DNA of 64,000 nt from Glebionis coronaria (lineage: Eukaryota; Streptophyta; Magnoliopsida; Asterales; Asteraceae). The stretch lies in the NCBI GenBank assembly GCA_025667525.1, contig CM046881.1:30763580-30827579 (forward strand), read 5' to 3'. This document shows positions 10,289 to 22,982 of the stretch, one piece after another (within the stretch, counting starts at the first letter, position 1; each line of letters begins with the position of its first letter). The notes beneath the pieces are model-generated. The model saw nothing but the letters and a program-made list of their open reading frames with translations, was not told the origin of the DNA and made no database searches. The position numbers and the translations under genes were made by a program.

Positions 10289-12956
10289 TGTAACACCCCC
10301 AAATTTATACGACACAATACAACGGAAGACTAGTTGGTGTTACGGGATAGCACATTACTCACATCATAGACAACGCATAAAAATCGCGTCGTTTAATAAT
10401 AAAGCATTTCCATTCATAAATATCAAAGTTACATAGGTCCCAAGTCATTTTATTTTATACAGGATTTACAAAGCATTTGAATGGAAATTAATATTTAAGT
10501 GCGGGCCATGAATTCTTGTTGTCTTCCCGAGAATTACCTTCAAGTACCTAAGATAAAACATGTTAAAAGAAAAGGTCAGCGAAAACGCCGAGTGAATTCA
10601 TAGAGTTTAATAAAATCCATCAATATAACATTGGTATAAAATTATTACCAAAAATCATTTTGTACAAATCATTGTGATAAGCCATAAATAGCCAAAGTCA
10701 TTTTTATACAAATCGTTATCGAAAATCATAATATAGGCATTTGCCTTAAAAATTATTAAACGAGCCAATGTCGTAAAAACATCATACAATACGTTTTATA
10801 ACGTTGTATAGATTAAATAAAAACCGTTATATGAATATGGTTATATAAAACCAAAACGCGAACATAACATAAATAGTATGACCCCGTATTGCTAGTCAGG
10901 CAATACAACGTAATTCGGTGCGTATAGTAGTATTTCGTTAATTGGATTATTATAAGCCGCATGACATTGTTACCTTACTAAACCAAACAACGGGTAGCTA
11001 GCCCGAAACTCAATTTGCCCATCTAAATTAGCGTGTCGTCACAAAGGTCACGCTATGGAAATCTTCTCATACATAAATTCGCTTACCAATCAATGTGGCA
11101 CGACGGGGATCAACCGTCAAGGCGCGAACTGGGGTGATCGTCCCCAAATAGTACTATTATATGCATAAGCGTCTACCAAATCCCGGTAGTTCACAATTCA
11201 TGCTAATGGGACTTTTAGTGACATAACCTAACTTTAATAATACATTTTATTTCATCTATCGGGCCATTTAATCATTCATCGGGTCATACAATCATTCGGG
11301 TCCAAATCAATAAACAAACAATCGGGACAAATGTGTCCTATTTTATAAAAACTAACATGTTATCTCCCTCGCGGGTTTATAAAATATTTCATAAAAACAT
11401 TTAAAACAGTGCGAGGCTATGAACTCACGTTGATGTGGGAAAGCGGGTTATCGGCAATTCGAATGTACGGTACGTGCCTCCATCACGGAAACCTAGACAA
11501 ATAATACTCGTCTTAGACTTTTGTCCAATGACTTCATCAAAATAACAATTATGTATATATATGATGACTTTATACATATGATGATGATCAAGTGGGTTTA
11601 TATATTTTCATTCACTCATTTTTGTGTTATGTGTTGACAACTTTTATATTAGTTTACTAGTTTTACCTATTTACATGTTTTAGGTCCAATAAGCCTTTTA
11701 TAAGTCCTTTAACTTGTATTAATCCATTTTATACTTGTATTATCAGTATTTATACTTTACATGTTGTTTTTCCATCTTTTTACCCATGTTTATCAAATCT
11801 ATCAACACCAAATCCCCACATAACATTTTTAATCATCATTCATCATCATATACATATACATAAATAAAGAAAATACAAGATTACATAATCAAAATAACAA
11901 GAGGATAGGAAGAACAATCTCTATACCATCATTAGTGATGAAAAGATGAGGTTTTTGATGAACAAGACTTGGTTTTGGGTAACCAATCTTATGAGATATC
12001 AACACCACTTCTAGGGTCACCAAGTATTTGTAGATTCCTCCAAAAATCAGCCCTTGTTCTTCATGAAAACTCCTTGAGAAATCAGCCCCAAAGTCCCTTG
12101 AAAACTCCTTTTTACATGTTAAGATGACCTCCAATCTTCAAGGCTTCAAAGGAGCATCATCATGTGTATGAATAACACATGATTTTATGGCTAAAATAGA
12201 TCAAATAAGGGTTGTTGTTGGTGATTTTGGGACGAATTTGAGAGAGAGAGGAGAGTAGTTTGCATGAAAAATGGAGTGAATGGTAAAGGGTTAGTGGTTT
12301 TACTTGTTTTGATGGGTGAAGTAGCTTAAGTGTGAAGCTATGCTTACAAGTGTAAGCTTATTAAGTGTAAAGATTCCACATCTTTGATGTGGTGTCTTCC
12401 TTGGCTGCCCCTTAAGTTAGTGGGGTAGGATAAACTTGTTTTGTCCCATCCCGCTAATTTATGGGTATTCCTCGATTCTAGTTTACTCGATTTGCGTGCC
12501 CTCGGGTCGTTTTACGAAAAACGTTTTTATAAATTATGAATCAACGGCACAAAACGAATCTAATAAAAATTGTCTCATCAAAAACGGAGTTCGAAAACGT
12601 AAATACGTAATCCTAAGGTTTCTGGTTTAGTCGTAAAGGACGTTAAATTAAAATCGTAAGTCCTAATCTCTTCTCGTAAATTTGTGAGTTTATGAACCAA
12701 CTCAAAATTAAAATTCCAAAATAATATTCACGGACAAATTTATTTTTCTGAAATGTCGGACTGTCACCAAAACGGTGTATGTAAACGTAAGCACGTAACG
12801 TTGAATCCTCCGGTTTAGACGTAGTGGGTGCTTACTTCAAGACGTAAATCCAAATTATTTCCCAAAAATAAGTGAGTTCATAATATAACATTAAAATAAT
12901 GTTTTTAAATAATATCTAAGAATAAAATATCAACCATAAATTGACGGATTGTCACA
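10289..12956 (-). repeat. Tekay#2 3' LTR (2,668 bp)
   Basis: Plus strand starts tgtaacaccccc and ends ggattgtcaca. Near identical to 18426-21092; an early difference is tatacgacacaatacaacgg versus tatacaacagaatacagcgg. It lacks an internal stretch of several hundred bases present in the Tekay#3 LTR after about 11750. The frames inside are shared LTR sequence, not genes. Confidence 0.92.
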
Positions 12957-12971
12957 TCATTTACCCCTAAA
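12957..12971 (-). other. Tekay#2 polypurine tract
   Basis: The element strand reads TTTAGGGGTAAATGA directly before the 3' LTR. The pol frame ends in the same place: KMIFEDKDPV followed by a TAG at 12967-12969, as is common for this lineage. Confidence 0.75.
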
Positions 12972-15720
12972 CAGGATCTTTGTCCTCAAAGATCATCTTA
13001 CTACTCGCTTCTTATAGAGTTAAAGCCATGTGGGTATTTCCTCCACATTCGGTCTTTTCTCACAAGTGTAATCCATTACAATACGCGAGTTTCATCAAAC
13101 ATAACTACGGGAATAAGATCAGGCTAAATGTTGACTTACTTTCTCTATCCATGATGTTCACGGGTTTCTGATGAATGCAACTTTTCGCCGATCTAAGCTT
13201 TATTAAGAAGAACTCAGATTTTCACTTGATAGATATTTATCAAGTTCGATATTCGAATCATAATTCACGCAGCTCTTGAAGTCCTAGGGTAGATCCAGCT
13301 TATATGCCTTTCAAACCAATATTTTTACATCATCTCTATGGTCCCATACAACGGGGACTTATATCCCATGATCTTTCAGATCACCAATTCATTTTTCCAT
13401 GGTTAAAATTTTTGGCATAACTTCGCTACCCATCTGGCACTTCAAGATCTACATTTCATATTCACATAACCTCCTACCTACCACCGGCAGTCAATATTCA
13501 GATCCTAATTTCAACAATCATTTCAGGTCTCGCGGGTCGGGTATTTTGTAAGGTTAGGTTCGCCATCATAGGAAACCTTAAACCTAAAAGACATGTCCAA
13601 CTCACAGTAGGTGTATGTCGGATGTCTTCATCTCAACTCTTGCTTACAGATGCTCTAATATTTAGATCCTAACAAGATTCGATCCTAATCCTAACACGAT
13701 GGTTATCAATGATAATCTCTCCAAAGGAAAACGATTATACGGTTTATTACCAAAGGTCAATCATTCAAACATAAAACAGTACTTATAGTATTTTGTATCA
13801 TTACTTTACCTCGTCCCTTCGATTGGGGTGGTACAGTACTCTCAACAAGATTCGTTCTCAATGACTTCTGAGCAAATCTCTAGAAATTCGATGCGGCGGA
13901 TCTTGATAGAGATGATCGATACATGCACACCATGTTTACATAACTCCTTTAAATACAAAAGAGTCAATTTCTTCATCAAGAATCTATCATTAACAGGAAT
14001 GATATTAGTAGATTTGGTCAATCTGTCGACGATGACCCAAATCGAATCAAATTCAGATGATGACCTTTGCAATAGCTAGACGTTTACTAATGTATGAGGC
14101 GGTGTCTGCCTTCATAATTTGCCATCAGTACAACTTCTTCTGATAATGATACATTAAATCAGAAATGTCATGAATAAAATACTTATACTTACAAGATTCC
14201 AACATAACTATATCTCACAATCCTCCATATCTAGACAATCACAAGTGGCCTTTTATACATTCAACGCCATCGGCTTCTCAATTATGATGGTTCACATTAG
14301 CAGCGAACCTCTTTTTGTTATCTATATTATCTCTTTTTGCAAACATCAGCTATTTTTAAATTGTTAGGCAACTTATTTTGCACCTTCATTATTAAGGAAC
14401 ATGTCCTAATTGGTTCTTTATCTTTTCTACATATAGCGTTAGTATCTACATTCATCTTTCCTGATGAAATAATTATCATGTCCACAATTCACTCAGATAT
14501 TCCTTCTTCATATTTTCTAAGTTTTAATTCTATCTCAACTATCGTTTTTATCAGTTTTGCTCAATCCGACGTTTAAAGTGTCGATAGTTATTACAGATAA
14601 TTAAATAACAAATATTCATTTTTTTATGAAACGTAAACGTAAAATTTTAAATTTCTTAGTTCGACAAATTATATGAAAATGTTCGAAAATAAATTTGAAT
14701 TTAATTAACACGATTTTTGTTGATATATCAAAAATACTTAATAAGATCCGTAAATGTTCGAAAAATCTTTGTTTATACTTTGGTCAAAATTTCCTTAGTT
14801 GAAAGCAAAATTTGTCGTTTCAAATTTCAAGTCATGGTTTAAAAGGTTTCCTCAATCCCTCTTAGGTTGTCTTGAGGTATACACGAACATTTACCCCTAA
14901 ACAGGAGTTTAGTTAAATGTTCTGGGTATAAGGGAAGAATACCTTAAAAATCCTTTGTTAAAACATTTGTCAAAACATATTTCCATTTTCTTTTTGGTAA
15001 AACCCAAAGTCTTAAAAGGGCTCTAAATTTTTGAAGAGTCAATATAGATTTCATTATCTTATTAATCACACGTCAAATAATGTAAAGGATTAAGTCTTAG
15101 ATCCCATTTTAAATATTCAAGGTACAGGTTTTCGTTGTTCGGCCATTTCAGGGCAATCTATTAATAATTATTAACTCATTCTTATTCTTATAAACAAACA
15201 AATGGTCCTTAATGATCACAAGCATGAATTTATCAAATTACAACCTACACACGTGATTCACCAAATTTATGAATGCTACATGTGCATTAGTCAATCCAAA
15301 CAACATCACGTGAAACTCTTAATGTTTATTACAAGTACCGGATGTAGTGATTGGAATAGATAATCTTCTTTGCGAACGCGAAGTTGATAATAACCATGCC
15401 GTGGATCAAATCTCTAAAACATACGCTAGAACCTTGTAAATGATCGAACAAATCTTCCATGTCGAGTTATGGATATCGTTTTCGATTGTCAATTTACTCA
15501 GTTCACAGTAATCTATAAATATAAGGAATGATAACACCATAGCTCTTCATGATGACGAGCTTGGTAGAATAAAATCTTTCTCCGACAACTCTCTCGGTTG
15601 TACGGTAATTCCTTTAATTCAGATGGTGCTGACGTACAGTGCACAAGCCACAGGTGCAGCACCGGAAGTATAATCAATACCAATTTCAACTTGCCTTAAT
15701 GGCAAAAGTCTAGGTAATTT
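12967..15720 (-). pseudogene. Tekay#2 pol relic (RT to integrase)
   Basis: Reading leftward. RT entry block LPLRQVEIGIDYTSGAAP at about 15640-15715 and SELKEL near 15610; RFDPRHGYYQL at about 15383-15415; FGLTNAHVAFINLVNHVC near 15242-15300; an in-frame TAA at 15238-15240; then DKFMLVIIKDHL at 15193-15230, where the usual IDD catalytic pair is IKD. The integrase core is at 13842-14072 with DSIWVIVDRLTKS and KHGVHVSIIS. The C-terminal FEDKDP is at about 12970. Frames change between blocks. Reverse transcription by this copy is not credible. Confidence 0.85.
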
Positions 15721-18129
15721 ACCAACAAATACCTCCTAAAGTTTCAGATAACATTAACATCTTTTAATAAATTCATATTAGGTTCTTCTAGATTACAATA
15801 TCTATAACTAGTTCACAACCATTCATGGTATAATTTCAAGTCTAAATACAGGATATGGTTGTCCATCAAGAATTATTTAAATAACTTTTGATAATAAACA
15901 TCTTTATCATTTAGGGGAATTCTATTTGAGTTCCCATCAATTAAGATAATGTCGTCATGTCATAATCAATCAATTCATTCTACTGGCACTACCAACTTTT
16001 CAGTTTTATTGTCGTCGATAAGATGTGAACTTCTCAAAAGACTAATAATAACTCATAATCCTTCACAATTTCAAGGATATCGGGAGACATAACTAACCTT
16101 AAAAAGAGTAAGGTTAACGCATAATCTATGCGAGAGAATTTTAAATCAGATACAGACGAAAACATTTAATGAATATGATTATATCCCATGTTTTCATAAT
16201 TTGAGTACGCATTCGAAAGCTCCTCGGATCGTTACCCAGGTCATTCAAATGAAAACTAATCAAAAGAAATGATAGGAACGTCGATACATCCAATCGGGTA
16301 TCAACACTCGGTAATCAGATACTTTTCCTAAGAATCTCACTATGGGAGAATTGGACAAGAAAGAATTGTCAATTGTCAAATAAGACAATTTCCACAGATG
16401 AGTAAATTCAACTCAGAATAATAGATGCTACAGGCTCATATGTAGGTGTCCTTAACACTATGTCCTTTATTTTTCACTTTTTGCGGATCTCATAAAATAT
16501 AATCTTTCACAATCTTTAAAGAAAATGTAGTGTATATTAATAAGTTTTATGGTGACTACTAATCAGCCTTGCATGGTCCATTCCAAATTGTATGTAGGCG
16601 CGTAACTATATACAATTTCAAGATTAACAATGCAATACTCAGTTCATCAAAATTTTATCATCATGTTTATAAAACATTTTCATGCTTAATTCTTAAATAA
16701 GAATCAAGAATAAATTTACAAAGATTTTCTTTGCAATGAAAACAGTTATGTTTTCCAAGGTACTTTATAAACAACCTCATTGTGATAACAATCACTTATA
16801 AATCTTACTTTAAATAATCCTTATGGTGATGAAAATTCAATTTTTCTCAAGGGATACTATTTTATCTTATAAAAATAATGAGTGATCTGTAGAAGAGTGA
16901 TGAAAGCTTGTTCACCAAGAATTAACTACGATATATAGGAAATGAGCTTTTGCCAAATAATCATGAGGTTCATAACCTCGATGGCGCTCAAAAAGAATAA
17001 TCCACAACGTAACTCAAATCAAGATGAGTACTTGTTCAATGGTTGCATCACTAATGCGAACATTAGGATGAAGCAATAAAAGATAGATAACATCGATACA
17101 TGTAGGATTTAGCAATCAAAGGTAGTCTTTTTCATTAATCACAAACAAGTCAAAATTGTACCGTAACACATTACGTGTCACTATGTCATACAATTCTCAG
17201 AACTCATCCTACCAACTGATGTCTCAGTTAAGTTAGGGATTTTTAAAAGATACCACAATGAATACTAATCTACAAGAGTCATTAGGTGTTCCACCTGTCC
17301 CAGAAGATCCATCGGTCTCAATTCAGAAGAAGATTACTTCAATTTATTTCTTGGACACTGGGCATCCTCATTCATGGACAATGGCCTAGGAACAACCCTT
17401 AACACGATCTAATTAATCATTTAAAACCTTATAATTCAATCAAAGAACTTAACGACTTTCTCTTATCAATCTCATATTCCATACGAGTTAAATTTTACTT
17501 CAATCAAGTTTCAATCAACTTATACTCAATGCGATATCCTACCTCATTCTCCAATACTTTCAATCTTATTCATAAACCTTAATAGGGCAATAAAAGCTCG
17601 ATATGATCAACACTTAATTTCCAATCCTATTGCTCTTACAACAACAATTATCAAATGAGTCACTAGTATGAAGTGACTTGACCATTCAACTAGACTTCTC
17701 GGAGAGGTACTAGTGGCATGAGGCTTTTGGGTAATGGTTCCATTGACAGCTTCAAGTGCAACATTCACCTTTTCGATTTCAATTTAAGAATCGGATGACA
17801 ACGAATCAGATGACATCTTTCTAGGTGGTAAAGTTTTGTCAAACTCCACTCTATAAGGAAAGATCGTCATGACATCGATATCGGATTTAATCTCGCCAAT
17901 TCTTCTTCAATTTCACAATCAACTAATATCTACATTTCTACGAATATTAACCATTTGTTGGGATCATAAATATCCACAACTTGGTTTAGATCTTGGATAG
18001 CTAGAATTCCTACGATAATAGCTTCGATTAATTTGCTAGGGGATTTAGGGTTCCTTGTGACAATCTACGTCGTATAAATACCTCGTATAAATATTAAAAT
18101 AATCATCAAACAATCATGTAATCAAATTA

Positions 18130-18131
<2 letters not shown>
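15721..18131 (-). other. Tekay#2 gag/protease region, not recognisable
   Basis: 2.4 kb between the RT relic and the AT microsatellite, where gag and protease should lie. No frame over about 60 codons and no motif I can name. It aligns by eye with 44200-46590 in Tekay#3, so it was already decayed before the two copies spread. Confidence 0.5.
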
Positions 18132-18132
<1 letters not shown>

Positions 18133-18214
<82 letters not shown>

Positions 18215-18240
18215 CCAAGTTATATATATATATATATATT
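18133..18240. repeat. (AT)n microsatellite
   Basis: A long (TA)n tract, broken once by aaatat and again by aatccaagtt. The same place in Tekay#3 (46601-46636) is much shorter, so the tract expanded in this copy. A frame reading IYIYIY on the minus strand is an artefact of it. Confidence 0.95.
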
Positions 18241-18410
18241 AAAATAACACTTCTCAGTCTGGCCTTGTTGGTAACTTGGGAATTCTTCAGCACCGTTATA
18301 GTCAAAAGATTGTTTTTAGACATTTTTAGAAAAATGTTTATAGTTAAAAGATTTTGAAATGTTTTATTCAAAACCTTGGTTTTAAAAACCTTTCGTTCTC
18401 TATAACGAGA

Positions 18411-18422
18411 GCTCTGGTACCA
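18411..18422 (-). other. Tekay#2 primer-binding site
   Basis: The element strand reads TGGTACCAGAGC, the tRNA-iMet site with T to C at position 6, three bases from the LTR end. Tekay#3 carries the identical variant. Confidence 0.8.
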
Positions 18423-18425
18423 AAC

Positions 18426-21092
18426 TGTAACACCCCCAAATTTATACAACAGAATACAGCGGAAGACTAGTTGGTGTTACGGGATAGCACATTAATCACA
18501 TCATAGACAACGCATAAAAATCGCGTCGTTTAATAATAAATCATTTCCATTCATAAATATCAAAGTTACATAGGTCCCAAGTCATTTTATTTTATACAGG
18601 ATTTACAAAGCATTTGAATGGAAATTAATATTTAAGTGCGGGCCATGAATTCTTGTTGTCTTCCCGAGAATTACCTTCAAGTACCTGAGATAAAACATGT
18701 TAAAAGAAAAGGTCAGCGAAAACGTCGAGTGAATTCATAGAGTTTAATAAAATCCATCAATATAACATTGGTATAAAATTATTACCAAAAATCATTTTGT
18801 ACAAATCATTGTGATAAGCCATAAATAGCCAAAGTCATTTTTATACAAATCGTTATCGAAAATCATAATATAGGCATTTGCCTTAAAAATCATTAAACGA
18901 GCCAATGTCGTAAAAACATCATACAATACGTTTTATAACGTTGTATAGATTAAATAAAAACCGTTATATGAATATGGTTATATAAAACCAAAACACGAAC
19001 ATAACATCAATAGTATGACCCCGTATTGCTAGTCAGGCAATACATCGTAATTCGGTGCGTATAGTAGTATTTCGTTAATTGGATTATTATAAGCCGCATG
19101 ACATTGTTACCTTACTAAACCAAACAACGGGTAGCTAGCCCGAAACTTAATTTGCCCATCTAAATTAGCGTGTCGTCACAAAGGTCACGCTATGGAAATC
19201 TTCTCATACATAAATTCGCTTACCAATCAATGTGGCACGACGGGGATCAACCGTCAAGGCGCGAACTGGGGTGATCGTCCCCAAATAGTACTACTATATG
19301 CATAAGCGTCTACCAAATCCCGGTAGTTCACATTTCATGCTAATGGGACTTTTAGTGACATAACCTAACTTTAATAATCCATTTTATTTCATCTATCGGG
19401 TCATTTAATCATTCATCGGGTCATACAATCATTCGGGTCCAAATCAATAAACAAACAATCGGGACAAATGTGTCCTATTTTATAAAAACTAACATGTTAT
19501 CTCCCTCGCGGGTTTATAAAATATTTCATAAAAACATTTAAAACAGTGCGAGGCTATGAACTCACGTTGATGTGGGAAAGCGGGTTATCGGCAATTCGAA
19601 TGTACGGTACGTGCCTCCATCACGGATACCTAGACAAATAATACTCGTCTTAGACTTTTGTCAAATGACTTCATCAAAATAACAATTATGTATATATATG
19701 ATGACTTTATACATATGATGATTATCAAGTGGGTTTATATATTTTCATTCACTCATTTTTGTGTTATGTGTTGACAACTTTTATATTAGTTTACTAGTTT
19801 TACCTATTTACATGTTTTAGGTCCAATAAGCCTTTTATAAGTCCTTTAACTTGTATTAATCCTTTTTATACTTGTATTATCAGTATTTATACTTTACATG
19901 TTGTTTTTCCATCTTTTTACCCATGTTTATCAAATCTATCAACACCAAATCCCCACATAATATTTTTAATCATCATTCATCGTCATATACATATACATAA
20001 ATAAAGAAAATACAAGATTACATAATCAAAATAACAAGAGGATAGGAAGAACAATCTCTATACCACCATTAGTGATGAAAAGATGGGGTTTTTGATGAAC
20101 AAGACTTGGTTTTGGGTAACCAATCTTATGAGATATCAACACCACTTCTAGGGTCACGAAGTATTTTTAGATTCCTCCAAAAATCATCCCTTGTTCTTCA
20201 TGAAAACTCCTTGAGAAATCAGCCCCAAAGTCCCTTGAAAACTCCTTTTTACATGTTAAGATCACCTCCAATCTTCAAGGCTTCAAAGGAGCATCATCAT
20301 GCGATGAATAACACATGATTTTATGGCTAAAATAGATCAAATAAGGGTTGTTGTTGGTGATTTTGGGACGAATTTGAGAGAGAGAGGAGAGTAGTTTGCA
20401 TGAAAAATGGAGTGAATGGTAAAGGGTTAGTGGTTTTACTTGTTTTGGTGGGTGAAGTAGCTTAAGTGTGAAGCTATTCTTACAAGTGTAAGCTTATTAA
20501 GTATAAAGATGCCACATCTTTGATGTGGTGTCTTCCTTGGCTGCCCCTTAAGTTAGTGGGGTGGGATAAACTTGTTTTATCACATCCCGCTAATTTACGG
20601 GTATTCCTCGATTCTAGTTTCCTCGATTTGCGTGCCCTCGGGTCGTTTTACGAAAAACGTTTTTATAAATTATGAATCAACGGCACAAAACGAATCTAAT
20701 AAAAATTGTCTCATCAAAAACGGAGTTCGAAAACGTAAATACGTAATCCTAAGGTTTCCGGTTTAGTCGTAAAGGACGTTAAATTAAAATCGTAAGTCCT
20801 AATCTCTTCTCGTAAATTTGTGAGTTTATGAACCAACTCAAAATTAAAATTCCAAAATAATATTCACGGACAAATTTATTTTTCTGAAATGTCGGACTGT
20901 CACCAAAACGGTGTATGTAAACGTAAACACGTAACGTTGAATCCTCCGGTTTAGACGTAGTCGATGCTTACTTCAAGACGTAAATCCAAATTATTTCCCA
21001 AAAATAAGTGAGTTCATAATATAACATTAAAATAATGTTTTTAAATAATATCTAAGAATAAAATATCAACCATAAATTGACGGATTGTCACA
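18426..21092 (-). repeat. Tekay#2 5' LTR (2,667 bp)
   Basis: Partner of 10289-12956, same termini. Boundaries set by the primer site on the left and the TSD tcata at 21093-21097 on the right. Confidence 0.92.
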
Positions 21093-21097
21093 TCATA

Positions 21098-21139
21098 TCT
21101 CTAATTCGAGGACGAATTATTCTTTTAGAGGGGAAGAGT
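21098..21139 (+). other. Tekay#1 3' internal end and polypurine tract
   Basis: Contains ctaattcgaggacgaattat then agaggggaagag (about 21127-21138) just before the LTR start at 21140. This is the usual end of Del/Tekay pol plus polypurine tract. It is all that remains downstream of the RT relic, so RNase H and integrase are missing from this copy. Confidence 0.75.
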
Positions 21140-22508
21140 TGTAAAACCCGCATAAAAATCCTAGAATATTACATATGAAATTACATCTAAATTTAAAACT
21201 TATGATTTAATTATATACGATACGCTTTGAGAACGTCTAATATATTTATTACGTATATTGTTCTTAGTACGACAAATAGTTACGTATTCTATTATTATTA
21301 ATATACGACATGTATTTACGAATAATCAGTAAAATCACAAAATACAAATTCACGACATTTAAATCACACGACACAAATAATTAACACGATTATTATTTAC
21401 GTGTACTAAATTAACACGACAAGTCATTACATATAAAATAATTACGTTTAACACATACAATGATAACAAAGGAAAATTACAAGTTTAAAACACGACTACG
21501 CGTCACGTTTATTCAAGTCGTGTAATATATTAAAAGAAAGTATAAGGGGCTGTGTGTTTAAGCGTTTAAATGGGGCAAGAAAGTGGGCCAAGGCCCATGC
21601 ACAACCCAAACCGACTAAAAAAAACGGGAAAGGAGTAGTATATATGTATGGAACGTGATCTATAAACCCTAACAACATCAATTAAAACAATCGTTCCTTT
21701 TATATTTTTTTTGCCGTCGACTTTCCTCACAAAACCAAGAAAAAACAACCGTTCTCTTAATCAGGGAAATCGAGGTTCGTGAATTACTTTTTATTATCCT
21801 ACACGCACTCTTAGTAAATCGTTAATCTTTTTTTTCTTTTATTGATTAAGTGATTAATCAAGAAACCATAAACAGATTTGTAGCATGTTATAAACGTGGG
21901 GTAATTCAAGATTTGGTGTCGGGATTTGTTGTTTTCAGCCTACACGCAAACCGAGACCGTTCTATTGTCTTGGTGGGGGTTTAATACCACCAGCGGGGTG
22001 GCTGTTGGTCATTCAGCCGCAAGCTCAAACCCCAACAGGGGTGTTTGGTTCATTATCAGTAGGAACCAGACCTAGTAGGTCTCGGTGGTTAATTACTAGG
22101 TAACGGTGTTAAAATAACAACAAACAGTGGGTACGTTTAGCTTACAGCAGCAAATAATAACAAGACAGTGGGTAGAATAACCAGGCAACATGTAAAGAAT
22201 AAAGTCAGTAGGTAGTTAAAACAAACAGTAGGAACAAGGTGGGCCTGGGCTCGTATGTTGGACAACACTGCAGTCTAAGATGTTGGACAGAACTATACAG
22301 GGTATGTTGGACAGAACTGTAAAATCATATATTGGACAACACTGTTTTATTTATTGTATTAGTTTGTTTGTTTCGTGCGACCGGGACTCGGGTGTCTCGG
22401 TAGGCTTGGGTTCGTTAGAATACGTTATTAACATGATTAATTAGGTATTATTTACACGTTAGGATTAAATATTTTTACGCGACTTAAGATATATTTAATT
22501 AACGTTAT
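21140..22508 (+). repeat. Tekay#1 3' LTR, 5' portion
   Basis: Starts tgtaaaaccc after the polypurine tract. Interrupted at 22508 by the young element (TSD gttat at 22504-22508 and 30483-30487). Holds a short tandem of ttggacaacactg / ttggacagaact units at about 22256-22345, which is also where Athila#1 hit the partner LTR. Small frames at 21496-21748 look like chance. Confidence 0.85.
22504..22508. other. Target-site duplication of the young element (gttat), left copy
   Basis: gttat, repeated at 30483-30487. The empty sequence aacgttattagtcc is present in the other LTR at about 5632-5645. Confidence 0.92.
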
Positions 22509-22967
22509 TGTTGGAAATACGTTTTTCCCATTAAAGTCTCGGTCACATCTTAGTTAGCATAGATCACGAGTTATAGACTATTTAGAACTTTGTTTCTTGG
22601 AGCGACCTCCCTTAGGGGGAGATTGTTAGAAATACGTTTTTACGTATTTATGAAGGATCAGTCGCTCCAACGATAATTATGTAATGGGCTCGTGATCTAT
22701 TTACTTTATGTATAGTCCATATAGCCCACATGTAGGGTGGGCTATATATATCCCCTCCTAGCATGTTAGGAGGGGTTGTTGATTACCATTTCACACTTAA
22801 TCATTTCCATCTTAACTTTCTCTCTCTACAATTCTCTCCCTTCTCTCCTTTCTCTCTCTAATCCCTCATCTCATTCCTTCATCTTCTTCTTTATTAATCA
22901 ATCAATCAACCACATTAATCCATCAAATCCATGATATAGAATAGGCCATTAATTACGTAGACCTTCA
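22509..22967 (+). repeat. 5' LTR of the young element (459 bp)
   Basis: TGTTGGAAAT...ACCTTCA. At 22604-22623 it contains a full copy of the element's own polypurine tract followed by a second LTR-like start at 22624 (tgttagaaatacgttttt). Two strong hairpins lie at 22720-22746 and 22752-22775, with a TATA box between. CT-rich at its end. Confidence 0.93.
22720..22775 (+). promoter_or_regulatory. Promoter region with two perfect hairpins
   Basis: Arms tatagccca / tgggctata (22720-22728, 22738-22746, loop of 9) and cccctccta / taggagggg (22752-22760, 22767-22775, loop of 6). The right arm of the first runs into ctatatata (22742-22750), the probable TATA box. Both hairpins recur in the 3' LTR at 30235-30261 and 30267-30290. 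Confidence 0.75.
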
Positions 22968-22969
22968 AT

Positions 22970-22982
22970 TGGTATCAAGAGC
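22970..22982 (+). other. Primer-binding site of the young element
   Basis: tggtatcaagagc, the tRNA-Met site with one extra A, two bases after the LTR. Confidence 0.75.

Larger units (their letters stand above)
10289..21092 (-). mobile_element. Complete Tekay-like element with decayed pol (Tekay#2)
   Basis: 10,804 bp, minus strand. 3' LTR 10289-12956 and 5' LTR 18426-21092 are of nearly equal length (2,668 and 2,667 bp) and differ by few bases. Primer site at 18411-18422, polypurine tract at 12957-12971, TSD tcata. The 5.5-kb interior holds only fragments of gag-pol with many stops and frameshifts, including a changed RT active site, yet the LTR pair looks young. It shares lesions with Tekay#3, so it was probably mobilised in trans by an intact relative. 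Confidence 0.9.

Noticed and set aside
10289..12956. CRISPR-like or host-gene content in the long spacer-like LTRs
   Set aside because: No regular short repeat with unique spacers anywhere in the window; these stretches are explained as paired LTRs with TSDs.
18132..18449. 105-codon minus-strand frame ending in IYIYIY
   Set aside because: Reads through an AT microsatellite next to an LTR.
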